From CATQHL01 sp965204655 (GTDB lineage: Bacteria; Actinomycetota; Acidimicrobiia; Acidimicrobiales; CATQHL01), in the NCBI GenBank assembly GCA_965204655.1, contig OZ241998.1, positions 1,054,001-1,118,000 on the forward strand: DNA of 64,000 bases, in the 5' to 3' direction. The notes beneath the pieces were generated by a model. The model was not told the DNA's origin, searched no databases, and was given only the letters and a program-made list of their open reading frames with translations. Shown here one piece after another: positions 41,909-50,495 of the stretch (positions are counted from its first letter, which is position 1; each line of letters starts with the position of its first letter). The position numbers and the translations under genes were made by a program.

Positions 41909-42229
41909 CTAGGGATTGCTAGACACAGAATCAGTCAGCCATTCCAGGTGGCCGGGGCCGGCGGCGGCCAGAGGGATCATTACGATTGAGGGAAGGTCGT
42001 AGCTGTGGAGAGAGCGGATCAGATCGCAGATGGCTTCAAAGTGTTCTTCGGCCGTCTTGAGCAGAAGCAGATGCTCCTCGTCGGTCTCAATTTTGCCCTC
42101 CCAGCGATAGCAACTGCGGATGGGCCAAGTCTGACAGCACGCAGCAAGGCGCTTTTCAAGAACCGCCCGTATGATGTTGTCGGCCTCATCGGCGCTCGCG
42201 CACGTGACGGTTACCTCAACCGGTGTCAT
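41909..42229 (-). CDS. cutA: Divalent-cation tolerance protein CutA
   Basis: 106 aa. I chose ATG 42229 because AAGGAGA lies 6 nt upstream; the frame stays open further but without family similarity. CutA signature: VTVTCASADEADNIIRAVLEKRLAACC, SCYRWEGKIETDEEHLLLLKT, IRSLHSYDLPSIVMIPL, HLEWL. CutA forms ferredoxin-like trimers; its link to copper tolerance is genetic and the molecular role is unclear. It forms the right end of the DpdA/UvrD/nuclease island; a broken partial copy lies at the left end (35831–36010). Confidence 0.93.
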   Translation of the reverse strand: MTPVEVTVTCASADEADNIIRAVLEKRLAACCQTWPIRSCYRWEGKIETDEEHLLLLKTAEEHFEAICDLIRSLHSYDLPSIVMIPLAAAGPGHLEWLTDSVSSNP

Positions 42230-42360
42230 CGCTTGTCTCCTTCGCTGGCTCTCATTGTTTCGCCCTACGGGTTGTCCGCTTAAGAGCGAACCTCCAATGT
42301 CTGCCCCATTGGTGTCGGGGCAGACGACTTGTTTGATAGTCGTGCGACAAGAATAGGAGC

Positions 42361-42717
42361 ATGGAACTCCAAAAACCTTGGAAGAAGGTTGCAAACAGCA
42401 AAGCGCTGAAACCCGGGGGCATAATTGAGGCTGCTCTTGATGGGGTTGACCTCGTGCTCTGGAGAGGCGCAAGCGGTAAGCCGTGCGTGATGGAAGCACG
42501 CTGCCCGCATCAGTGGTCGCACCTGGGGACAGAGGGCGCCGTAGAAGGAGACGAGATCGTGTGCCTAGCACACTTCTGGCGCTTCACCCAAGACGGCAAA
42601 GGTTGGAAGCAAAATATGGCAGGCAGACGCGACCGCAAGGGAGACATAGCCGTCTACGAATGCCAAGAGACCGACGGAACGATCTGGATGCGGCCTCCTA
42701 GCTGCGGAGCCGACTAG
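42361..42717 (+). CDS. Rieske [2Fe-2S] domain protein
   Basis: 118 aa. Rieske cluster motifs: CPHQWSHLG (CxH) and CLAHFWRF (CxxH), 17 residues apart, in a protein consisting of the Rieske fold alone. Such single-domain ferredoxins deliver electrons to oxygenases or other redox enzymes; no oxygenase lies here, so the partner is unknown. Divergent from cutA (131 bp between the two starts). Composition is normal for the genome, so the island probably ends at cutA. Confidence 0.88.
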   Translation: MELQKPWKKVANSKALKPGGIIEAALDGVDLVLWRGASGKPCVMEARCPHQWSHLGTEGAVEGDEIVCLAHFWRFTQDGKGWKQNMAGRRDRKGDIAVYECQETDGTIWMRPPSCGAD

Positions 42718-42818
42718 CCCCAACTAACTCTAAACAGGCCTTACAGTCAACTAAGTAAATCGGTCTCTTACGCCTTTGTGCTTCTTATGCATATTTCTTA
42801 TAAATACAGTGGCGCTGA

Positions 42819-42864
42819 GATCACCCTAAGAGTGTTTGCTGCATATAAGGAGTCTTGGGTGATC
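42819..42864. other. Long inverted repeat (hairpin)
   Basis: GATCACCCTAAGA (42819) and TCTTGGGTGATC (ending 42864) are reverse complements except for one bulged base, separated by ~21 bp. No T-run follows, so it is not a standard terminator. It could be an operator or a hairpin. The gap 42718–42971 otherwise holds nothing I recognise. Confidence 0.6.
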
Positions 42865-42971
42865 GTCAGTAAGAGTCATGGCTGCTACGCACATGTTCTC
42901 TTCAAGCTTGGAAGTTAGGACTAGCGATGCCTTGACTAGGACCATCACTGACAATTCCACTATCTCACTCA

Positions 42972-43412
42972 TCAGAGTTCAAGGATTCTAAGGTCGGGGT
43001 GCTCCTCTCGGGCCAAGTCGAGAATGCAAGAACGGTGGCAGGCGCGAGTGTCGCGCTCGTAGCAGAGCAGCGCTATCCGGTTTGAGCGCGTCAGTCTCAC
43101 TACTTCGGCGTAGATACTCGCGGCCCCGTTGCGGAGATGGTCGATGTAGCGCTCTCGGGCAGAGTTCAACCCTTGTCGGAAGGGTTCGCGGTTGTCTTTA
43201 GGATTCCCCAACTCTCGTGCGTGGCGATACTCAATGCCAGCGGCAGCAAGAACCTCCGACAGAGCCTTCTTGGAGAATCCCTTCTTGCGGGAGATCGGGG
43301 TGAGCCGAACATCCACGAGCACGGACACGTTATGGGTTTGTAGGAGTGTGAGCAGATCATCAACAGTGCGCCCCTCGTAGCCGACCGAAACGAGTGCTAA
43401 CTCGTCTGTCAT
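42972..43412 (-). CDS. DUF488 family protein
   Basis: 146 aa. SVGYEGRTVDDLLTLLQ, VLVDVRLTPISRKKGFSKKAL, YRHARELGNP, and the signature LLCYERDTRACHRSCIL are those of DUF488. The function is unproven; members are often found near DNA-modification or defence genes. Here it lies between the Rieske gene and the GHKL/methyltransferase module. Confidence 0.85.
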   Translation of the reverse strand: MTDELALVSVGYEGRTVDDLLTLLQTHNVSVLVDVRLTPISRKKGFSKKALSEVLAAAGIEYRHARELGNPKDNREPFRQGLNSARERYIDHLRNGAASIYAEVVRLTRSNRIALLCYERDTRACHRSCILDLAREEHPDLRILEL

Positions 43413-43950
43413 GGGAAAGCGGGGACAGTTAGGTCGGGGGAGCCGTCGGCCTGACGGAACACGATACCGATATTAATCCAACGGACGCTGCATCTGTTAT
43501 AGCGTAGACTAGTCGTCGGCGTTGGCGTCTCATCGGGTTTCTCTAAATTCTGTAGTGTCAGATTTTTGCTAGCATTAGATAAGAAACATTGCAAATCTAA
43601 CACTTATCCTCCTCATACTCTTTTTTGGACTTCTATAGTTTATCTGTCAATAACGATTCATTGGCTACATCAAGAACATAGTACCTCGCTCGAGACATCA
43701 CCACACCTATGAGCTACCTGCGGGCATGATCTGCGAATAGATCTGTAGCCAAATTTTCTTGCGCTCTGTACTTCCCGCCCCTAGCGCCTAGAGCAGGAAC
43801 CTGGTTCAATGGTCATTGCACCAGGTGAATGTGCTGTCCTTGTGCCTTTGCTACTTAACCTGCTCGTCTCGCAGCGCTCGTGTTCTAGCATGCTTGCCGC
43901 ATCTGTGGGTTTGACTAGCTTCTGTCAGTTCAAAGTCTGACTAGCAAACA
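43413..43950. other. AT-rich non-coding gap
   Basis: About 540 bp without a credible gene. It contains an inverted repeat ACCTGGT/ACCAGGT with a 14-bp loop near 43800–43830 and scattered AT-rich stretches. It may hold the promoter of the DUF488 gene and the transcription end of the GHKL gene. Confidence 0.4.
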
Positions 43951-46401
43951 TTAAATACTTTCCGAAGATTCATTGTCTCCTTCTCGAATGTCCTCTTCAG
44001 ACAATTCTCCGATACTGTTCAAGAGTGGGAGCATAACACGAGCAAGTGACTTTGTAAAATCAGCCACCCTCGATTCGATATCAGTATCACCATGATCCTT
44101 AGAATCATTATCAACCGATTCTTCAAAATCACGCAATACTGCCATCGTCAATACGACAAGAGCGTATGTGAACTTTGCCTCTAGAATGTCGGAACTGGTT
44201 TTGGACTTTTTCTGCGCATCTTTGAGGTAAATATTTTCAACATTAACGAAAAAATCATAAGCACGACGTCCACTACTGGTCTGTTTGCCACTCGATCTGA
44301 TAGTCAAGGCAGTATAACGATCAAAACCGTACTTTTCCCATTCGTCTTTTTTGACTCTCTTAATATCAGGGATTGACAAACCCTCTTTTTTCGAGGGTGT
44401 CTTCGGTTTAGTTTTATGTACTTTCTTATCAACAATGGTGATTTCTGCTATGGAGACAAATGGCTCAATATTGTCGATATCACTAACTATCACATTAACT
44501 CTTGCCTTCTCACCGATCTTTAGCGAAGTAGGCAACTCAATACTTACATTGCAATATCCATCATGGAGCGGCCCTCGGATATAACGACTATCATCTCCAA
44601 ATTCTTCATCGTTCAATAACACAACAAATTCCCCTGGGGCATTAGAGCGATTGAAGTAGTCATTGTCGGCATCAGTCTTAAAAGTCAAACGAACTTTCCT
44701 TCCAATTTCAACGTCTCGCTTCAATATCTCCCCTTCGGATTTTTTCTCAAAGTGGAAAAAAGTTGGAAACTGTTTTCCTTCGTATGGCTTTGGAGGCTTA
44801 TCCTCTCCATGAAATGGTGAACTAATTTGAAAGCCGGGTTCCAGTAGTTTCACTAATGCCTGTTCTTTACTTACTAGCTCTTGAATGATCTTGCTCAGTG
44901 GTTTATCATCTTTTAAGACATCCTTAATTTGCTCCTCGCGACGCTTATTGTTCAATCGCCTTAGTGTTGGATCTTCAGCAAGTAACTTGTGCAAGTCCCC
45001 CTTCAAATTGTTGGCCAGTTCCGAATCTCTCAACCTATCTCGGCTGTTCATAAACAACTCCTCTACCGCAAGACCTTCATAATTTGAACAGTCTAAAACA
45101 ACAAAAAGAGATTCGCGAAGATATCCTAAATCAACAGCTTTACTACTAAAAGTCCGGTCAGCCAAAGCAGCGTGAGTTTGTCCATTAACCGTAAAAGCTA
45201 CGCCACTATTCGAAGTTCGATAGTGTTGGCCTTTACCTTGTTTAAATAGATATACTTTAACTTTTATTGATCTACGATTCTGGTGTAGCTCACAGTGATA
45301 TGGAAAGCCGTCCTCCAGTGCATCGACTTTGTCTTTCTCTAGTCGTGAAACCAGTCCAGTAAGTGTTCCCATCCGGGTGCTCTTTGTGCGTTTTCGGCAT
45401 TCGTAGACCCTAACCGGAAGCGCTAGCTCAGGCATGGCCAAATCTAAATGATGAAACAAAGCATTGCCTGTCGTAACTACGTTTGTTCTTGCTCCCCGGC
45501 AATCGTACTCATAAAGTTTAATCAATGTCCCGTACGGGGACATTCTCGAATAGGGGCCATCGCCATCCGGAAAGATTGGCCAGGTATCAGCGTAAAATGA
45601 CAAGACTTTCCCATCTCTTGCTCCACTTATGTCAACTGGTGCTAGATAAGTAAATGTCGACATTTTCTCATTTTCTTTAGGTTCTTCGCGACGCACAATA
45701 GTGAATCCCCAGTGCGAATCTCTTCCCAAAGGTTTATTTCTCAACAAATCAGGATTACGTCTAGAAACGATTAATTGCAGACGGTGAGGCGCTGCACAAA
45801 AATTGAGCGCGCCAGTTCCACCCATATTGTATTTCCCTTGAACAAATCGTATCTTGTTTTTGTTACCGCGTTGCAATGATAAAAAAGTGTCTGGGAAATC
45901 ATCTGGCGTCTGACCTTCACCCTGATCTGCAATAGAAATGCACGGCATACCAGCATTCCCCGATTTTCCCGACGCCGCCAAAGTTAACTTCAGACCCTCT
46001 CTCTTTAATCTACTTCCCTCCCAATTACTCAACAGCCCGTAGTATTCCGGACTGAGGCCTTCCTCAAAAAATTCAGCAACGGCAGCACGAACCGACCGGG
46101 GTGTTCTGGTTGATTCGGCGGGGATTCCCCTCTCAAGGCAAGCATTCATCAATCTTGCATCAACTCCATTGATTATTTTCTCCACCAATGAAGCTACGGC
46201 TTCGCTCTGTTGATTCCCGATGGTGGGCCAATTATTAGGAGTATCGCCCAAATGGCGCCACGACTTGTCGTCATCCCAGTACCCGGCCTCTTGAAGCAAC
46301 GCAACAACTTCTTCTGAGGAATCGGAACGCATCAGACTCTCGGCCAGAGAGCGCGTTTGGTCAAAGTCAGAGAACGAGTTTCTCGTGCTGTAAGAGGTCA
46401 T
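43951..46401 (-). CDS. GHKL-fold (Hsp90/MutL/MORC-like) ATPase of a putative defence module
   Basis: 816 aa. Bergerat-fold motifs: EKIINGVDARLM (N-box, E..N..DA, about residue 74), ISIADQGEGQTPDDF (G1, about 157), and QRGNKNKIRFVQGKYNMGGTGALNF (G2/lid). The central part (about 400–520) contains FMNSRDRLRDSE, and the C-terminus ends in an acidic tail. I recognise no known effector domain. It is encoded 4 bp after a 75-aa protein and downstream of a DNA methyltransferase on the same strand, so the three are one operon. A role as ATP-dependent sensor or clamp in restriction is inference. AT-rich like other islands here. Confidence 0.72.
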   Translation of the reverse strand: MTSYSTRNSFSDFDQTRSLAESLMRSDSSEEVVALLQEAGYWDDDKSWRHLGDTPNNWPTIGNQQSEAVASLVEKIINGVDARLMNACLERGIPAESTRTPRSVRAAVAEFFEEGLSPEYYGLLSNWEGSRLKREGLKLTLAASGKSGNAGMPCISIADQGEGQTPDDFPDTFLSLQRGNKNKIRFVQGKYNMGGTGALNFCAAPHRLQLIVSRRNPDLLRNKPLGRDSHWGFTIVRREEPKENEKMSTFTYLAPVDISGARDGKVLSFYADTWPIFPDGDGPYSRMSPYGTLIKLYEYDCRGARTNVVTTGNALFHHLDLAMPELALPVRVYECRKRTKSTRMGTLTGLVSRLEKDKVDALEDGFPYHCELHQNRRSIKVKVYLFKQGKGQHYRTSNSGVAFTVNGQTHAALADRTFSSKAVDLGYLRESLFVVLDCSNYEGLAVEELFMNSRDRLRDSELANNLKGDLHKLLAEDPTLRRLNNKRREEQIKDVLKDDKPLSKIIQELVSKEQALVKLLEPGFQISSPFHGEDKPPKPYEGKQFPTFFHFEKKSEGEILKRDVEIGRKVRLTFKTDADNDYFNRSNAPGEFVVLLNDEEFGDDSRYIRGPLHDGYCNVSIELPTSLKIGEKARVNVIVSDIDNIEPFVSIAEITIVDKKVHKTKPKTPSKKEGLSIPDIKRVKKDEWEKYGFDRYTALTIRSSGKQTSSGRRAYDFFVNVENIYLKDAQKKSKTSSDILEAKFTYALVVLTMAVLRDFEESVDNDSKDHGDTDIESRVADFTKSLARVMLPLLNSIGELSEEDIREGDNESSESI

Positions 46402-46405
46402 AGCT

Positions 46406-46633
46406 CTAATTATGAGGCAACTGGAACTTTGTGGTGTCTGTGCGGAACTGTGTGCGGGCTAGCTTGAGCTCAGCTTCTATGGCGCTGAAGATGGCGTTTA
46501 CATCGCTTTCTTCGTACTCGTAAGAGGCCGTGTTGGCGCAGTTTGCCAAGACACGAATTTTGTCTAGCACGTTGTTCGTGCGACCTTCGGCTAGTCGCCG
46601 GAATTTTTCCCTCTTCGTCTCTTTTGGGGGCAT
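46406..46633 (-). CDS. Small helical protein between methyltransferase and GHKL ATPase
   Basis: 75 aa, charged and helical: MPPKETKREKFRRLAEGR, then KIRVLANCANTASYEYEESDVNAIFSAIEAEL. I do not recognise a family by name, but small proteins of this kind (YEY..DV..IF..IE) occur beside methyltransferase genes. The start has GGAGGAAA shortly upstream. It is separated from the GHKL gene by 4 bp and from the methyltransferase by 83 bp, so it belongs to the same operon, perhaps as a regulator or adaptor. Confidence 0.7.
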   Translation of the reverse strand: MPPKETKREKFRRLAEGRTNNVLDKIRVLANCANTASYEYEESDVNAIFSAIEAELKLARTQFRTDTTKFQLPHN

Positions 46634-46716
46634 TTTTCCTCCTTATTGGGTTTTCTTCGAATTTATCTGCTTCTTTCGCGTGTGCAAGAAGTCTGTGTGA
46701 ATTCCAGTTCGATCCT

Positions 46717-47436
46717 TCACAGAGCCGCCAACCTTTCTGAGGCTACTTGCACATAACTCTCGTCCGAGTCGCAGCCAGCGAACTTGCGGCCTAGCTCAAC
46801 TGCCGCCAAAGCTGTAGTGCCAGAACCTACGAACGGGTCGACCACAAGGTCGCCAGGATTGCTGTGCTTTTCCACTAGTTCACGAAACATATCCAATGGC
46901 TTCTGAGTGGGATGGAAGCGCTTTCCGTTGTTTGGAATTGGATATTGGTAAACGCCAGCGTCGTATTCGCTATTGAAAGTGGGTTTGCTTCCCTTGACGC
47001 CCAGCACCGCTATCTCCCTGCTGTTAGTCAGGTAGTTGCGCTTGGAATTGAGCGGGACGGGGTTGCTCTTCATCCATTCGATCAAACGCAACTGCTTAAA
47101 TCCTGCGGATGTCATTGCCTCGGCTAGATGGCTTAGCTTCCACACATCGTAGAAGATGATGGCCGTGCCGCCCGAACGCAATCCCCGATACGACAAACGG
47201 CTGAGTTCGTTCAGGTCAATCGGTGATTGATCCCACTCTCCGAAGTCCATTTCCACTGCAAAGCGGGCCACGCTCTTAGTACCTAGGCTCTTGAAACCAG
47301 TCTTTCGGCTGATCGTATAGGGGGGATCGGTAAGCAGCAGGTCGATACTCCCGGGCTGGATGCCTCTGAGAAAATCAGCGAAGTCGGCGACCTCCAGAGG
47401 AACAGCAGAGGCTTCTACACCGACGTCCGACGACAT
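46717..47436 (-). CDS. DNA (N4-cytosine/N6-adenine) methyltransferase
   Basis: 239 aa. Catalytic LLLTDPPYTIS (motif IV, DPPY, about residue 37) precedes the SAM-binding VVDPFVGSGTTALAAVELGRKFAGCDSDESYV (motif I region, about residue 200), the motif order of β-class enzymes. PTQKPLDMFRELVEKHS is also conserved. Methylates a base in DNA; specificity cannot be read from the sequence. It heads an operon with a small protein and a GHKL ATPase, so it is likely the self-marking part of a restriction-like system; no separate nuclease is visible. Confidence 0.9.
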   Translation of the reverse strand: MSSDVGVEASAVPLEVADFADFLRGIQPGSIDLLLTDPPYTISRKTGFKSLGTKSVARFAVEMDFGEWDQSPIDLNELSRLSYRGLRSGGTAIIFYDVWKLSHLAEAMTSAGFKQLRLIEWMKSNPVPLNSKRNYLTNSREIAVLGVKGSKPTFNSEYDAGVYQYPIPNNGKRFHPTQKPLDMFRELVEKHSNPGDLVVDPFVGSGTTALAAVELGRKFAGCDSDESYVQVASERLAAL

Positions 47437-47637
47437 GGATCACGCTACGAGCGGCAACCGACAGACGCTCCGGGCAGTCTCAGTTACGACCTCGGCTGCC
47501 TGCTGAAATCGATTCGCCGCCACCGGAGCTGAACCTCGCCGCCGCTTGCTTTCCTGCTCTAGGGCCGCCGTCTGCTGAAATCGGCCGCCCCCCACTGGAG
47601 CTGAAACCAGCCGCCCGGAACAAAAGAACGCCAGGCT
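47437..47637. repeat. Spacer with a 72-bp-spaced duplication
   Basis: TGCTGAAATCG starts at 47501 and 47573 (spacing 72), each followed about 20 bp later by GGAGCTGAA. The ~35 bp between the repeat units differ. Confidence 0.65.
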
Positions 47638-48726
47638 TCAGTTCATCACCACTACTGAGCGGAGAACCTCGCCTCGCTCCATCTTGGCGAACGCCTCCTC
47701 CACCTCTCCTATGGAAATGGTCTCGCTCACGAAGCCGTCCAGGTTCAGCCGACCCTGCAGGTAGAGGTCGATGAGCATAGGAAAGTCACGGCTAGGCAGG
47801 CAGTCGCCATACCAGGAGGTTTTCAGCGCGCCTCCGCGCCCGAAGACATCCATGAACGGGAGTTCCAGGTTCACTTCGGGAGGCGGGACGCCCACTAGTA
47901 CGACCGTCCCGGCCAGGTCGCGGGCGTAGAACGCCTGCCGGTAGGTTTCCTGCAGGCCTACGGCGTCCACCACCACGGTGGCGCCGTGGCCGTCCGTGAG
48001 TTCACGGATGCGCTCTACGGGATCTTCCTTCAGGCCGTTGACGGTGTGCGTAGCGCCGAACTGCTTTGCCCACTCCAGCTTCCGGTCGTCAATGTCCACG
48101 GCGATGATGGTGGTGGCTCCGGCTAGGCGGGAGCCTTCAATGGCGGCGTCGCCCACCCCCCCGCAGCCGAGCACGGCAACCGAATCCCCGCGGCCTACGC
48201 CGCCTGTGTTAATGGCCGCACCCAGGCCGGCCATTACGCCGCAGCCCAGCAGTCCTGCCGCCTCGGGGCGCGCCTCAGACGACACCTTGGTGGCCTGGCC
48301 GGCCGCCACCAGCGTCTTCTCCATGAACGCCCCGATACCTAGGGCGGGGGAAAGCTCCGTGCCGTCGTCAAGGGTCATCTTTCCGGAGGCGTTGTGCGTG
48401 TTGAAACAAATCTGAGGCTGCCCGCGTTCGCAGGCTCGGCAGCGCCCGCAGACCGCCCGCCAGTTCAAGATAACGAAGTCGCCAGGGGCGACCGAATCCA
48501 CGCCAGATCCCACGGCCTCAACGACGCCGGCGGCTTCATGCCCCAGCAAGAAAGGGAACTCGCTGCTGATAACGCCCTCCCGATAGTGGAGGTCGGTGTG
48601 ACAGACGCCGCACGCCTGGATTTTCACCAGGGCCTCTCCAGGCCCGGGGTTGGGCACGTGTACCGACACGACTTCGACCGGAGCGCCTTTGCTTCTAGCG
48701 ATCACGCCTTGCACTACTTGACCCAT
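47638..48726 (-). CDS. S-(hydroxymethyl)mycothiol dehydrogenase-like zinc alcohol dehydrogenase
   Basis: 362 aa zinc-dependent MDR. ACGVCHTDLHYREG (catalytic Cys), GHEAAGVVE (catalytic His/Glu), structural zinc cysteines CGRCRACERGQPQIC, and the NAD site VAVLGCGGVGDAAIEG. Over its length it follows the actinobacterial mycothiol-dependent formaldehyde dehydrogenase (MscR/AdhE2), which oxidises the formaldehyde–mycothiol adduct. This implies that the organism makes mycothiol. A general class III alcohol dehydrogenase is the alternative. It stands alone between the methyltransferase module and ftsX. Confidence 0.87.
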   Translation of the reverse strand: MGQVVQGVIARSKGAPVEVVSVHVPNPGPGEALVKIQACGVCHTDLHYREGVISSEFPFLLGHEAAGVVEAVGSGVDSVAPGDFVILNWRAVCGRCRACERGQPQICFNTHNASGKMTLDDGTELSPALGIGAFMEKTLVAAGQATKVSSEARPEAAGLLGCGVMAGLGAAINTGGVGRGDSVAVLGCGGVGDAAIEGSRLAGATTIIAVDIDDRKLEWAKQFGATHTVNGLKEDPVERIRELTDGHGATVVVDAVGLQETYRQAFYARDLAGTVVLVGVPPPEVNLELPFMDVFGRGGALKTSWYGDCLPSRDFPMLIDLYLQGRLNLDGFVSETISIGEVEEAFAKMERGEVLRSVVVMN

Positions 48727-48862
48727 GGGAACTCCCTTCCGTCAATAGAACGATCTGCCGTAAACAGAATAACCGACAGGTGCGGCGCTCGCCCAGACCG
48801 CTAGCGCCCGTGCCAGCACTAGCCCGCCCTAGGCCAGCCAGCCCCAGGCCAGCCCCACTCCC

Positions 48863-49756
48863 TTAGACGTCCAGGAAGCGTCCTGCTGCGAACAGCGACG
48901 CCAACGCCCCCATCCCTGCGCCGATACCCATCACCAGGAACGAGATCCCCCAGACCGACGAAGACTCCAGCACCAGGGAACGGAGCAACTGAAGGAAGTC
49001 CTCCTGCACGAAACCAGCCAGCAGGCGGTTCATCAAAAACAGCATCGGTACGGCCAACAGCCCTCCGAGCAGTCCCTGCACGACGCCTTCGGTCATGAAG
49101 GGCAATCGGATGTACCAATTAGATGCGCCCACCAACTTCATCACTTCAATGTCCTGGCGGCGGGCGAAGATAGCGGTGCGGATCGTGTTGGCGATCAGCA
49201 TCAGGGCGGCCACCAACACCACGACAGAGAGGATCAGCACGAAAACGCTGATCTGCTGAGTGCTTTCCTGGAGGGTGCGGATGACCCCCAGCGGCAGGGT
49301 GATCTGCCGGACGCCCGGATAGTTCTCAAAGGACTCCGCCAAGCTCTGGATGGCGTCTGCGTCCCCGATGGCAGGCCTCACCCGGAAGGAAGGCGGGAGG
49401 TCGTCCTTGGTGACAGAATCAATGAGTTCCGGCTGATCGGCGAAGGCCTCCACGAACTCGTTGAAAGCCGCTTCCTTGTTGAAGAAGTCCCAACCCTCCA
49501 CTTCGGGGTTGTCCCGGAGGGAAGTCTCCAAAGCCGCCATCTGATCCTCGCTGGCGTCGGCGTTCATGAAGACGATGAACTCAATGCCCCCCTGCCAGCG
49601 CTGCGTCGCCTGCTGAACCCCCTGGCGGATGATGAGGGAAGCGCCGAAAAGCGTTAGCGAAACCCACACCGCCACGACCGTGGCCAGCACCAGCGTGATG
49701 TTCCAGCGAAGGTTGTTACGCGTCTCGCGGAATAAGTACCCGGGCGAAAACACCAT
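48863..49756 (-). CDS. ftsX: Cell-division ABC transporter permease FtsX
   Basis: 297 aa with four membrane segments: one near the N-terminus (LVLATVVAVWVSLTLFGASLI), a periplasmic domain (about residues 50–165), and three C-terminal helices (ISVFVLILSVVVLVAALMLI and following). With FtsE it transmits division signals to peptidoglycan hydrolases. It starts 6 bp after ftsE. Confidence 0.94.
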   Translation of the reverse strand: MVFSPGYLFRETRNNLRWNITLVLATVVAVWVSLTLFGASLIIRQGVQQATQRWQGGIEFIVFMNADASEDQMAALETSLRDNPEVEGWDFFNKEAAFNEFVEAFADQPELIDSVTKDDLPPSFRVRPAIGDADAIQSLAESFENYPGVRQITLPLGVIRTLQESTQQISVFVLILSVVVLVAALMLIANTIRTAIFARRQDIEVMKLVGASNWYIRLPFMTEGVVQGLLGGLLAVPMLFLMNRLLAGFVQEDFLQLLRSLVLESSSVWGISFLVMGIGAGMGALASLFAAGRFLDV

Positions 49757-49762
49757 AAGCGG

Positions 49763-50440
49763 TCAGTGATACTGCCCCTGGGCTTGGTCCTGCACCATCT
49801 TTCCCTTGTCCAACCTGAGAACCCTCCGACGGGCGTGGTCGACCAGTCCCCTGTCGTGGGTGGCCATCACGACCGTGGCGCCGCGCTTGTTGATCTCGCT
49901 GAGAATGCGCATGATCCCGTGCGAAGTGTCGGGGTCTAGGTTCCCTGTGGGCTCGTCGGCTAGGAGAATGGGGGGTCGGTTCACGAACGCCCGAGCGATG
50001 GAGACCCTCTGCTGCTCGCCGCCGGAGAGTTCGTTGGGATAGTTGTGGATCTTCCTGGAGAGCCCCACGAGTTCCAGCAGGGGGTGGACTTTCTCGGCCA
50101 CCTCACTCCGAGGGCTGCCGGTCACCTCAAGGGCGAAGGCCACGTTCTCCAGGACGGTCTTGTTCGGCAGCAGTTTGTAGTCCTGGAAGATGCAGCCCAC
50201 GATGCGCCGCAGTCTGGGGACTTTAGATTTCGGCAGCGAGCCCACCTCGCGCCCCCCCACCCAGATCTTGCCGTGGTCGGCCTTCTCCTGGCGATGCAGG
50301 AGTTTCAACAGCGTGGACTTGCCCGACCCGGAAGGGCCGACGAGGAAGGCAAACTCGCCCTTTGCGACTGCAAAGGAGATGTTGTAAAGGGCGAGAACTT
50401 CGCCCTTGTATATCTTGGTAACGCCGTCGAATTCAATCAT
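49763..50440 (-). CDS. ftsE: Cell-division ATP-binding protein FtsE
   Basis: 225 aa ABC ATPase. Walker A VGPSGSGKSTLLKLL, signature LSGGEQQRVSIARAFVNRPPILLADEPTGNLD with Walker B, and the switch His in VVMATHDRG. It begins MIEFDGVTKIYKGEVLAL, standard for FtsE. It pairs with FtsX downstream and lies 55 bp after prfB. Confidence 0.96.
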   Translation of the reverse strand: MIEFDGVTKIYKGEVLALYNISFAVAKGEFAFLVGPSGSGKSTLLKLLHRQEKADHGKIWVGGREVGSLPKSKVPRLRRIVGCIFQDYKLLPNKTVLENVAFALEVTGSPRSEVAEKVHPLLELVGLSRKIHNYPNELSGGEQQRVSIARAFVNRPPILLADEPTGNLDPDTSHGIMRILSEINKRGATVVMATHDRGLVDHARRRVLRLDKGKMVQDQAQGQYH

Positions 50441-50495
50441 AGGAAACTGACGCCGAACGCAGCGCCTCCGTTCGGCGAGCTCGACGAGCCTTAGA

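Noticed and set aside
42230..42571. Upstream extension of the cutA reading frame to 42571
   Set aside because: No similarity to CutA before ATG 42229, which has AAGGAGA upstream; the extension overlaps the divergent Rieske gene.
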